Notes: generated by a model not told the origin, from the sequence alone. Positions 1 to 6,464 are shown, counted from the stretch's first letter. The stretch: 7,236 bases of DNA from an uncultured Acetatifactor sp. (GCA_948896875.1 CAQUWW010000123.1:1-7236); one strand, 5' to 3'. Made by a program: numbers and translations.

Positions 1-350
1 TGCTGGAGGAAATCAAAGCCATGGATGAGATGGAGGATGCTACGGGCGCAGGCAGGGGCTATGGTGTGGCAGGCGGCGTGGCCGGAGCCATTGAGGAATG
101 TATCAAAACCTATTATCCGGGAACCGAAGTGAAGATTGAACATGCGGAAGGACTTACGGATTGTAAGAAAATGCTTCTGCTGGCAAAGGCCGGGAAAAAG
201 AATGGTTGCCTGATTGAAGGAATGGCCTGTCCCGGGGGATGTGTGGCCGGAGCGGGAACCAATATTGCCATTGCCCAGGCGGCAAAGGAAGTGGCGAAAT
301 TTAAGGCGTCGGCGAAGGAGGCCGTACCGAAGGATTTTACTTCAATGTGA
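1..350 (+). CDS. [FeFe]-hydrogenase-like protein, C-terminal end (partial, 5' end outside window)
   Basis: The gene enters from the left edge; the first complete codon is at 3 and TGA is at 348-350, leaving 115 visible residues. The segment GMACPGGC (visible residues 73-80) matches the third H-cluster signature of [FeFe] hydrogenases. Its two cysteines, C-x3-C, would ligate the [4Fe-4S] subcluster and bridge to the diiron site. GVAGGVAGAIEE (21-32) corresponds to the conserved G-x-x-G-G-V segment upstream of it. The family reduces protons or oxidises H2 with ferredoxin-type partners in the cytoplasm. VAGAGT after the second cysteine, rather than the VNGGGQ-type sequence of classical HydA, suggests a divergent class (perhaps group B or a sensory type); that subgroup call is inference. 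The first two H-cluster motifs and any accessory FeS domains lie outside the window, so activity cannot be judged. No convincing terminator follows the stop. Confidence 0.88.
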   Translation, partial: LEEIKAMDEMEDATGAGRGYGVAGGVAGAIEECIKTYYPGTEVKIEHAEGLTDCKKMLLLAKAGKKNGCLIEGMACPGGCVAGAGTNIAIAQAAKEVAKFKASAKEAVPKDFTSM

Positions 351-535
351 GTTTAAAGCAGATAGGACAGGAAAAACGCAGTCTGCTATATGGTAAAATA
401 GCCTTATTCCTGAGAGGAAACGGCCGAATAGCCACCTGTACCACGATTCGGACTGCAATCACGATTATACATGGATGTGAAAAGATGCGGTGGCAAAGTA
501 GTATCAAAGTGAGTCGGAAACAGTGGAAAGCGATG
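351..535. other. Intergenic gap between hydrogenase end and ATPase/nuclease gene
   Basis: About 200 bases separate the hydrogenase stop from the next start. No recognisable gene was found on either strand. A small perfect hairpin (TTCCT-GAG-AGGAA, 407-419) is present but lacks a U-tract, so it is not called a terminator. Candidate -10 boxes (TAAAAT near 394-399, TTATAC at 465-470) have no matching -35, so no promoter is called, although one is expected here because the next gene is of an unrelated type. Confidence 0.5.
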
Positions 536-544
536 AAAGGTGAT
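536..544 (+). promoter_or_regulatory. Ribosome binding site that fixes the start at 555
   Basis: AAAGGTGAT matches the right half of the anti-Shine-Dalgarno complement AAGGAGGTGAT and ends 10 bases before the ATG at 555. A GTG at 540 in the same frame lies inside this site and has nothing comparable in front of it, so the ATG is preferred. Confidence 0.7.
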
Positions 545-554
545 AACGGGGCGT

Positions 555-2129
555 ATGGGAATTTATTTGAATCCAGGAAACAGAGGTTTTTGGGAATCGG
601 TTCGTTCTAAGATTTATGTGGATAAGACAGGACTGATTGCGTGTACAAATGAGTGCATTAATACAGAGCAGAAATTTATCTGTGTCAGCAGACCCAGGCG
701 TTTCGGAAAGTCCATGGCACTGAGAATGCTTGCCGCCTACTATGGCCGAGACTGCGACTCCAGAGAGCTGTTCGCAGGACTTAAGATAGAAGAGCAGGAG
801 TCTTTTCCGAAGTATCTGAATCGTTATGACGTCATTTATCTGAATATGCAGCAATTCCTGATCGAGGCGGCTCCCGGAAAGGCGACGGAATACCTGGAAC
901 AGGAAGTGCTGGAGGAACTTTCCGAGGAGTATGAGAATATTCTGCAGGGACGGAATATGGGGCTTGCCGCGGCGCTTCGGAAAATTTATGCGAAAACGGG
1001 CAGGCAATTCATATTCCTGATAGACGAGTGGGACTGTATCATGCGGGAACGGCAGGAGTCGGAAGCCTTGCAGAGACAATATCTGGACTTTTTGAGGAAT
1101 CTTCTGAAAGACCAGCAGTATGTTGCCCTTGTCTATATGACAGGCATTCTGCCTGTAAAGAAATACGGACTGCATTCGGCTTTGAATATGTTCCAGGAAT
1201 ATTCCATGACGAACCAGAGGAATTTCGAGGAATATACCGGCTTTACGGAAGAGGAGGTGAAAGCGCTGTGCCAGCGTTTCGGCATGGATTTCGCGGAAGC
1301 CAGCAGCTGGTATGACGGATATAAGTTCAAAAGATTCCGGCATGTATACAATCCAAAGTCCGTGGTGGAGGCAATGATCTGTGGGGAATACTCCAATTAC
1401 TGGACAGCAACGGAAACCTATGAAGCTCTGAAAGTCTATATTGACATGGACTTCGATGGACTTCGCGCGGATATTGTGCAGATGCTGGGAGGCGGCTGCG
1501 TCAGAATCAACACACGGAGCTTCCAGAATGATATGCGGAATCTCAGGACAAAGGATGATGTGCTTACGCTGCTGATTCACCTGGGGTATCTGGCATATGA
1601 TTCCGAGAGGGAAGAGGCATTTAGCCCCAATAAGGAGATTGCAGGAGAGTTCGAGAATGCCATGAGTGTCAGCGGCTGGCCGGAGATTATGCGGATATTG
1701 AAGGCATCGGATAAGCTCTTGAAGGATACGCTGGATGGAGATGGAGATAGTGTGGCTAAGGGGCTTGACCAGGCACATACGGAGGTAGCCTCTATTTTAA
1801 CATATAATGATGAAAATTCGCTTGCGTGCGCGATTGAGTTGGCATATTACAGTGCCAGAAAGGATTACAGACTCATAAGAGAGTTGCCGTCAGGCAAAGG
1901 TTTCGCGGATGTGGTATTTCTGCCATTGCCCGCGGTAAATAAACCGGCACTTGTTGTAGAGTTAAAATATGATATGACAGTTAACGCGGCTATACAGCAG
2001 ATCAGGGACAGACATTACACTCAGGCGCTGGAAGGGTATACGGGCGAGATATTGGCTGTGGGGATAAATTATGACAGAGACGATGCTAATAAACACCACA
2101 GCTGTGTGATAGAGCGTATGAAAAAATAG
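555..2129 (+). CDS. AAA-ATPase-like protein with C-terminal PD-(D/E)XK nuclease-like domain
   Basis: A 524-residue protein starting MGIYLNPGNRGF, which is the usual beginning of this family (predicted AAA-ATPase, Pfam PF09820, with PF08011 at the C-terminus). A Walker A-like segment SRPRRFGKS lies at residues 45-53 and a Walker B-like FLIDEWD at 154-160, so ATP binding is likely. The C-terminal domain shows the PD-(D/E)XK pattern GFAD (D452) followed by VVELK (E469, K471), with a downstream Q/Y-containing helix (QQIRDRHYTQ, 481-490). All key positions look intact and the length fits the family. These proteins occur as many paralogues per genome in gut Clostridia and Bacteroidetes. Their function is unknown; DNA processing, defence or mobile behaviour are speculation. 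No signal peptide or membrane segment is seen. The gene sits alone between a hydrogenase and a glycosidase. The 113-base gap to the next gene has no clear terminator, so read-through into it is possible. Confidence 0.9.
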   Translation: MGIYLNPGNRGFWESVRSKIYVDKTGLIACTNECINTEQKFICVSRPRRFGKSMALRMLAAYYGRDCDSRELFAGLKIEEQESFPKYLNRYDVIYLNMQQFLIEAAPGKATEYLEQEVLEELSEEYENILQGRNMGLAAALRKIYAKTGRQFIFLIDEWDCIMRERQESEALQRQYLDFLRNLLKDQQYVALVYMTGILPVKKYGLHSALNMFQEYSMTNQRNFEEYTGFTEEEVKALCQRFGMDFAEASSWYDGYKFKRFRHVYNPKSVVEAMICGEYSNYWTATETYEALKVYIDMDFDGLRADIVQMLGGGCVRINTRSFQNDMRNLRTKDDVLTLLIHLGYLAYDSEREEAFSPNKEIAGEFENAMSVSGWPEIMRILKASDKLLKDTLDGDGDSVAKGLDQAHTEVASILTYNDENSLACAIELAYYSARKDYRLIRELPSGKGFADVVFLPLPAVNKPALVVELKYDMTVNAAIQQIRDRHYTQALEGYTGEILAVGINYDRDDANKHHSCVIERMKK

Positions 2130-2227
2130 TAAGGAACAGTAGCAGAGGCAGCAGTATGATTCTGCGCAGCGGATACCTGTGTGTGCAAAATGGTCTGCAA
2201 GCAAAGCCGCCGCAAATGAAAACAGAT

Positions 2228-2232
2228 GGAGG
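2228..2232 (+). promoter_or_regulatory. Ribosome binding site that fixes the start of the GH95 gene
   Basis: GGAGG (within ATGGAGGA) lies 10 bases before the ATG at 2243. The in-frame ATGs at 2156 and 2216 have no site at proper distance, and the 29 extra residues they would add do not resemble the beginning of a GH95 protein. Confidence 0.8.
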
Positions 2233-2242
2233 ACACAGGCTT

Positions 2243-4621
2243 ATGCACGGCAACAGAGAATTATGGTATGACAGACCGGCCGAATATTGGGAGGAAGCGC
2301 TTCCTCTGGGGAACGGAAGGCTGGGGGCAATGCTTGATTCGGGAATTGGAGAAGAGCTGATCAGATTGAATGAGGACACTCTCTGGTCAGGCTATCCGAA
2401 AGACAACATTCTTCCGGAGGCTTATTCCCATTATGAGAAGGCCAGGAATCTGGCACTGGAAGGGAACTATAAGGAAGCCCAGGAAGAGGTAGAGAACTAT
2501 CTTCTGGGAGAATTCACGGATTCTTATCTGCCGGCAGGAAATGTCAGACTGCGTTTCCCCTTTCGGGAAGAGTCGATATCACAATATACGAGAAAGCTGC
2601 TGCTGACCACAGCCCAGGTGGACTCTTCTTTTGTCTGTGACGGAACTGTCTACCGGAAGGAAGCTTTCATTTCCGTACCGGAACAGGCCTTCTATATGAA
2701 GCTTACGGCGGAAGGACAGGGAAAGCTGAGCTTTTTTCTGGAAGCGGAAAGTCTCCTTCAATCCTGCTGCAGTGCAGAGGGAAAAAGGCTGATTCTCACC
2801 GGAATCGCACCCTCTTATGACGCGCCCAGCTATCTGGAGTCAGAGAATCCGATTCTTTATGAAGAAGAGGATGCAAGGAAAGGAATGCGTTTCTGTATGA
2901 TTGTGTCGGCGGAGACGAAGGGCGGAAGGATAAAGGCGGAGGGAGAGAGACTTCGGATAGAGGAAGCCCACGAGGCAGTGATACGAATCTGTATCAGAAC
3001 CAGCTTCAACGGGTATGATAAGCAGCCCTTTGTGGACGGAACTGAAGAAACTGTCCTGTGCGGCGCAGATATGGAGCATGCGCTTAGTGTGGATTACGAG
3101 GAAGCAAAAGCCCGTCACAGGCAGGAGTATTGTCCTATTTTTGAAAGCATGGAGCTTGCTCTGGAAGCGGAAAGCCATACGAAGCTTCCCACAGACCGGC
3201 GTATCTTAGATTTTTATCCGGAAGGAAGAGACGTGGGATTGTATGAGCTTTTCTTCCACTATGGAAGGTATTTGCTGATATCCTGTTCCAGGCCCGGCAC
3301 ACAGCCGGCGAATCTTCAGGGTATCTGGAATGCACAGGTGCGTCCGCCCTGGAGCTCGAACTACACGGTAAATATCAATACACAGATGAACTACTGGGGA
3401 GCAGAGATTTGCGGGCTGGGTGCCATGCATGAGCCTTTGTTTGCTCTGATCCGGGAGCTGGCGGTGACAGGGGCGCGCACGGCGCAGCATTACTACAATG
3501 CGGAGGGATTCGTATCCCATCACAATGTGGACATCTGGCGGCTTTCCACGCCTGTGGGAAGAAAGGGGAGAGGCGCGGCAGTATATGCTTTCTGGCCAAT
3601 GTCCGCCGGCTGGCTGTGCAGACATCTGTATGAACACTATGAATATACGTTGGATAAGACATTCCTGGAGGAAACAGCGTATCCGCTGCTTCGCGGCGCC
3701 GCAGTCTTCTATCGGGAAGTTCTGGTGGAGAATAAAGAAGGGTATCTGGTGTTTGCCCCGTCCACATCTCCGGAAAACCATTATGAAAAAGATGGTTTCA
3801 GAGGTGCGGTGACGGAATCCACGGCCATGACCATGAGTATTATCCGGGAAGTATTTGAAGAATGTATCCGGGCAGCGGAAATTCTTGGAAAAAGGGACCA
3901 ACTGACAGCTGAACTTACGGAGAAGCTGCCGAGGCTGAAGCCTCTCCAGGTAGGCAGGGATGGCAGAATTCTGGAATGGAATGAAGAAATTGACGAATGG
4001 GAGATTCAACACCGCCATATTTCTCATATGTATGCACTGTATCCGGGAGACCAGATTGACCGGGAACGGACGCCGGAGCTGGCGGAGGCCGCCCGCAGAA
4101 GCCTGGAAGGCAGAGGGGATGTGGGAACCGGATGGAGTCTGAGCTGGAAAGTCAACACATGGGTAAGGCTTCGGGACGGAGAACATGCTTTACGATTATT
4201 GAAGGAGCAGCTGCGCTATGTAATGCCCGACGGGAAGGAGGGGAACAGCGATTTCTTTAACTATCATGACGGGGGCGGGGTATATCCGAATCTGTTTGAC
4301 GCCCATCCTCCATTTCAGATTGACGGGAACCTGGGAAGCCTCTCCGGAATTGCGGAAATGTTCTTATTCAGTACCGCGGAGGAGATTTGGCTGCTTCCTG
4401 CGCTGCCCGCAGCCTTCCATACGGGGCGGGTTAGCGGCATACGTGCCAGAGGCAGAGTGACGGCGGAGCTGGAATTTGCGGACGGAAAGCTGCATAGGGC
4501 GGTGCTCCTGACAGATACGGATCAGGAGAGAACGCTGATATATGGGAACCGGCGGGAGAGGATTCACCTGAAAGCCAGAGAACCGTACGAGGCTGTGAGA
4601 GGAGTAAATAATAGCAAATAG
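2243..4621 (+). CDS. Glycoside hydrolase family 95 enzyme (alpha-L-fucosidase or alpha-L-galactosidase), cytoplasmic
   Basis: A 792-residue protein, close to the normal length of GH95. The N-terminal beta-sandwich domain (about 5-265) opens with the typical LWYDRPAEYWEEALPLGNGRLG and LNEDTLWSG. A helical linker leads to the (alpha/alpha)6 barrel (about 285-705), and a C-terminal beta domain ends the protein. The barrel carries TVNINTQMNYW (375-385), whose N377 and N379 correspond to N421 and N423 of the Bifidobacterium 1,2-alpha-L-fucosidase AfcA. It also carries HRHISHMYALYPG (590-602) and FDAHPPFQIDGNLG (685-698), whose D694 corresponds to the residue that activates the base asparagine (D766). 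The general acid is E525 (TEST) by spacing, or E578 in ILEW; I cannot decide between them by eye. The family inverts configuration while removing terminal alpha-L-fucose or L-galactose from host or plant glycans. No signal peptide is present, so imported oligosaccharides are the likely substrates. T375 replaces the histidine of AfcA, leaving specificity open. No transporter or sugar-use genes are adjacent. Confidence 0.93.
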   Translation: MHGNRELWYDRPAEYWEEALPLGNGRLGAMLDSGIGEELIRLNEDTLWSGYPKDNILPEAYSHYEKARNLALEGNYKEAQEEVENYLLGEFTDSYLPAGNVRLRFPFREESISQYTRKLLLTTAQVDSSFVCDGTVYRKEAFISVPEQAFYMKLTAEGQGKLSFFLEAESLLQSCCSAEGKRLILTGIAPSYDAPSYLESENPILYEEEDARKGMRFCMIVSAETKGGRIKAEGERLRIEEAHEAVIRICIRTSFNGYDKQPFVDGTEETVLCGADMEHALSVDYEEAKARHRQEYCPIFESMELALEAESHTKLPTDRRILDFYPEGRDVGLYELFFHYGRYLLISCSRPGTQPANLQGIWNAQVRPPWSSNYTVNINTQMNYWGAEICGLGAMHEPLFALIRELAVTGARTAQHYYNAEGFVSHHNVDIWRLSTPVGRKGRGAAVYAFWPMSAGWLCRHLYEHYEYTLDKTFLEETAYPLLRGAAVFYREVLVENKEGYLVFAPSTSPENHYEKDGFRGAVTESTAMTMSIIREVFEECIRAAEILGKRDQLTAELTEKLPRLKPLQVGRDGRILEWNEEIDEWEIQHRHISHMYALYPGDQIDRERTPELAEAARRSLEGRGDVGTGWSLSWKVNTWVRLRDGEHALRLLKEQLRYVMPDGKEGNSDFFNYHDGGGVYPNLFDAHPPFQIDGNLGSLSGIAEMFLFSTAEEIWLLPALPAAFHTGRVSGIRARGRVTAELEFADGKLHRAVLLTDTDQERTLIYGNRRERIHLKAREPYEAVRGVNNSK

Positions 4622-4640
4622 GGATTTCCGGAACCGCCGC

Positions 4641-4698
4641 CTTCGGATGCCCCTCAAGAAATGCTTCCCGGTTATTCCAGCCCTGGTACTTCGGATGC
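4641..4698. repeat. 10-bp direct repeat downstream of the GH95 gene
   Basis: CTTCGGATGC occurs at 4641-4650 and again at 4689-4698, 48 bases apart. No function is recognised and chance or an old duplication are both possible. Confidence 0.35.
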
Positions 4699-4707
4699 AC
4701 AGAAACC

Positions 4708-4749
4708 GTAAAACAGACTTTTTGGTCAGGCAAGTCACAGGATTTTTAC
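4708..4749. terminator. Imperfect inverted repeat between convergent genes, possible bidirectional terminator
   Basis: GTAAAA (4708-4713) pairs with TTTTAC (4744-4749), and GACTT (4716-4720) pairs with AAGTC (4732-4736), with an internal loop between the two stems and an 11-base terminal loop. It lies between the GH95 stop at 4621 and the stop of the minus-strand gene at 4746-4748, overlapping the latter. The stems are AT-rich and interrupted and there is no clean T-tract outside, so this is only a weak terminator candidate. The rest of 4622-4707 holds nothing else recognisable apart from the first copy and most of the second copy of a 10-bp direct repeat. Confidence 0.3.
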
Positions 4750-5395
4750 AGTAAGCATGTCATATAAAGCGGAAGGTAAACGATGCCGTTTTCTTCTCTC
4801 AAATCGCCCGTATGAAGTACATAGGGAATGTTCGTCTGCTGCGCAAAATTGACCATAAATTTGCGCAGGGACGATAATGTATAATTTTTCCCGGATTTGA
4901 CTTCTATGGGCGAAATGTTGTGGCGGCTGCTTATCTTGCTTTTGGCAATCAGGAAATCTATTTCCATCCGGGAAGTACTGTCGTTGCGGGAGGGATTTGA
5001 ATAGAAATACAATTTGTGACCGGCGGCTGTAAGCATCTGCGCCACAATGTTTTCCACGATCATCCCTTTGTTTACCTCAAGCTTGTCAAACAGTAATTTC
5101 CGGTAAATCTCTTCACTTACAATCCCGTTCTCATCAAAAGCATGGCTGATCAGCAGGCCGGTATCGGCCATATAGCATTTGAGCGTCAGGCGATCCCTGT
5201 TCAGCTTCAGACCGATGCCCGGCTCTGTGGAGTTATAACAGATATTGGCAATCATGGAGTCTTCCAGCCAGAACAGGGCATCTTTATACTCCCGGAAATA
5301 GGCTTCTTTTTTCAGGGAGGAGAGTTTGAATTTTTTTTCATGCTTCTGGAGCTGGGCAGGGATTTCATCGAAAATACTTTCTGCCTTTAGAGCAT
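4746..5395 (-). pseudogene. Remnant of an AAA_14/DUF4143 ATP-binding protein, ATPase half deleted
   Basis: Reading the minus strand in the frame that ends at 4746-4748, family-like sequence starts near 5390 with ALKAESIFDEIPAQLQKHEK and continues to the stop. This is the C-terminal half of the multicopy Lachnospiraceae ATPases that carry an N-terminal AAA_14 domain and a C-terminal DUF4143 domain. Conserved landmarks are LKCYMADTGLL, GMIVENIVAQML, the nuclease-like pair MEIDF and PIEVKS, and the ending LPLYM. The N-terminal 200 or so residues with Walker A and B are absent. Upstream, a GGGAGGAG site is followed by ATG at 5395-5393, but that ATG reads ATG-CTC-TAA. The surviving frame is a different one and has no start codon until the internal ATG at 5255. 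This fits an internal deletion joining the original start to the middle of the gene. A 169-residue product from 5255 is possible but would begin mid-domain with only a weak GGAAG in front. Some family members seem to be standalone ATPases of unknown role. Confidence 0.82.
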
Positions 5396-5405
5396 AACTC
5401 CTCCC
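5393..5405 (-). promoter_or_regulatory. Surviving ribosome binding site and start codon of the deleted ATPase
   Basis: On the minus strand GGGAGGAG (5405-5398) is followed by TT and then ATG (5395-5393). The next codons are CTC and TAA, so translation from here would stop after two residues. The GGAGG core is four bases from the ATG, which is slightly tight. That this was the original start is inferred from the site's quality and its place directly at the breakpoint. Confidence 0.55.
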
Positions 5406-5415
5406 ACAATCTAAT

Positions 5416-5469
5416 ACACGAAAACAAGATTTTTATAAATAGAATATCACACAAAAACAAGATTTTTAT
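5416..5469. repeat. Two 21-bp direct repeats with 33-bp period, candidate operator
   Basis: Positions 5416-5436 and 5449-5469 are identical except for one base (G at 5420, A at 5453). Both share the 16-base core AAAACAAGATTTTTAT. Centre-to-centre distance is 33 bp, close to three helical turns, so both copies face the same side of the DNA. The core is partly self-complementary (AAAA...TTTT). They lie between two divergent transcription units, one encoding an Xre-type DNA-binding protein. An operator role is inference. Confidence 0.65.
5432..5460 (-). promoter_or_regulatory. Sigma-A-type promoter for the ATPase remnant
   Basis: On the minus strand a -35 TTGTTT (5460-5455) and a -10 TATAAA (5437-5432) are separated by exactly 17 bases. 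The -10 matches five of six consensus positions and the -35 three of six. The -35 falls inside one copy of the direct repeat and the -10 at the edge of the other, so a protein bound to the repeats would cover the promoter. Confidence 0.5.
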
Positions 5470-5509
5470 CAAAGCTCTGCGGTTTAGACGGAAATGAACG
5501 GCAGGTTGT

Positions 5510-5538
5510 TTTACTTTTCTCCGGCTATCTGTTATAGT
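5510..5538 (+). promoter_or_regulatory. Promoter of the HTH/FlhA_C fusion gene (extended -10)
   Basis: A -35 TTTACT (5510-5515) is followed after 17 bases by the -10 TATAGT (5533-5538), which matches five of six consensus positions and is preceded by TGT, giving an extended -10 element. Transcription would begin near 5545, leaving an untranslated leader of about 90 bases before the ATG at 5637. The nearest direct repeat ends about 40 bases upstream of the -35, a position suitable for regulation. Confidence 0.6.
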
Positions 5539-5624
5539 GAAAGCAGAAAGTTTACCGGCATAGAGGCTGCGCAAAGAAAAGGAACAGGAAAAGCAGGTCG
5601 AGCTGAAAATATGCAAAAAGGGAA

Positions 5625-5629
5625 GGGAG
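5625..5629 (+). promoter_or_regulatory. Ribosome binding site of the HTH/FlhA_C fusion gene
   Basis: GGGAG within AAGGGAGA lies seven bases before the ATG at 5637, supporting that start. The protein then begins only about nine residues before the helix-turn-helix domain, as is usual for Xre-type regulators. Confidence 0.75.
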
Positions 5630-5636
5630 AAGTAAA

Positions 5637-6464
5637 ATGGAGCAGACGAGAGAAGCAAATTATTTCGGAGAAAAGATATCGGCATGCCGTCAGAACAGGA
5701 ATATGACCCAGGAGGAGCTGGCAGGCAGACTGGGGGTAACGCCGCAGGCATTGAGCAAATGGGAGAGAGGCTTAAGCTTCCCGGACATTACAATGCTTGC
5801 GGACATTGCACGGCTTCTGGAAGTCAGCACCGACTATCTGTTGGGCTTCAAGCTTAAGGGAGATGCGGGAAATGCCGGCGGACAGACGGAACAAATACAG
5901 ACTGAGATCGGGAATAATCTGCGCAAAGCGCTGACGCCTCTGGAAATTGTGATAGGCGAAAAGTATATTCCGTTGTTTCAGGGGGATTCTTTTGTGAGCA
6001 AAATAGTTGAACTGCGGATAAAGCTGGCGCAGGAAGGCATTTTGATGCCTGTGGTCCGGATACGGGATGAGTTGAAACTGGAAGGCTGTGAATTCAGAAT
6101 TCTCTGTTATCAGGAAGTGCTATATGCGGAGAAGCTGGGAAAGATAGACGGAGATTCCCTGGACTACATGCTGCAGAAACTGGCTGAAGCTGTCAGGAGA
6201 GACTATGGCAAGATCATGAATCCGGATCTGATGAAGTTGCTGACAGATTATCTGAAGGTAGATTATCCGGCGTTGATAGACGGGATTGTCCCTGAGAAGA
6301 TACATTATACCCTGTTGTCAGAGGTGGTTAAAAAGGTGATTTCCAGGGGAATTTCCATTGTCTTTCTGCCGAAAATGATTGAGATTATGTGCACAGTCTT
6401 GTGGGATAATCCTCATGCGAGTACAGAGGCAATGGCAGAACAGATTGTGAAGGAGCTCGGCTGA
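5637..6464 (+). CDS. Xre-type helix-turn-helix protein fused to an FlhA C-terminal-like (FHIPEP) domain
   Basis: A 275-residue soluble protein. Residues 10-70 form an Xre/Cro-type helix-turn-helix, with NMTQEELAGRLGV (22-34), recognition segment TPQALSKWERG (35-45) and the common ending LEVSTDYLLG (61-70). After a linker rich in G, Q and E (71-92), residues 95-275 resemble the cytosolic domain of FlhA/SctV, the export gate of flagellar and type III secretion. Landmarks are PLEIVIGEKYIPLF (101-114; FlhA has GLEIGYxLIPxV), KIVELRIKLAQE (122-133), MPVVRIRDELKL (137-148) and YPALIDGIVP (210-219), with ISIVFLPKMIEIM (239-251) in place of FlhA's VPIRDMxTILEAL. The eight-helix membrane half of FlhA is absent. 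The stretch that in FlhA forms subdomain D2 also seems missing, near residues 160-178. DNA binding by the N-terminus is well supported; the role of the FlhA-like part is unknown and could be oligomerisation or sensing a protein partner. No flagellar or secretion genes are nearby. The gene has its own promoter and lies 150 bases before a VanZ-like gene. Confidence 0.85.
   Translation: MEQTREANYFGEKISACRQNRNMTQEELAGRLGVTPQALSKWERGLSFPDITMLADIARLLEVSTDYLLGFKLKGDAGNAGGQTEQIQTEIGNNLRKALTPLEIVIGEKYIPLFQGDSFVSKIVELRIKLAQEGILMPVVRIRDELKLEGCEFRILCYQEVLYAEKLGKIDGDSLDYMLQKLAEAVRRDYGKIMNPDLMKLLTDYLKVDYPALIDGIVPEKIHYTLLSEVVKKVISRGISIVFLPKMIEIMCTVLWDNPHASTEAMAEQIVKELG

Noticed and set aside
540..554. GTG start for the ATPase/nuclease gene
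   Set aside because: The GTG lies inside the ribosome binding sequence for the ATG at 555, and the family begins MGIYLNPGN.
504..1778. 424-codon open frame on the minus strand opposite the ATPase/nuclease gene
   Set aside because: The plus-strand frame carries recognisable Walker and PD-(D/E)XK motifs; the antisense translation is low-complexity, rich in H, L and C, and has no family features.
2155..2160. TATGAT as the -10 of a promoter for the GH95 gene
   Set aside because: The hexamer is good but no acceptable -35 lies 16-18 bases upstream, so it is not called.
2156..2242. Longer GH95 start at 2156
   Set aside because: No properly spaced ribosome binding site, and the extra 29 residues are neither a signal peptide nor GH95-like; GGAGG at 2228-2232 serves the ATG at 2243.
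3206..4186. 326-codon open frame on the minus strand opposite the GH95 gene
   Set aside because: It is the shadow of a strongly conserved GH95 barrel and shows no domain of its own.
4622..4733. Minus-strand frame downstream of the ATPase remnant (reads ...VHPKYQGWNN...)
   Set aside because: It has only a TTG start without a ribosome binding site and continues antisense into the GH95 gene; no family was recognised.
5416..5469. CRISPR-like pair of repeats
   Set aside because: Only two copies, a 12-bp gap too short for a spacer, no cas genes, and overlap with promoter elements.
5637..6464. Part of a flagellar or type III secretion gene cluster
   Set aside because: The FlhA-like domain lacks the membrane half and no other export, basal body or chaperone gene is present in the window.
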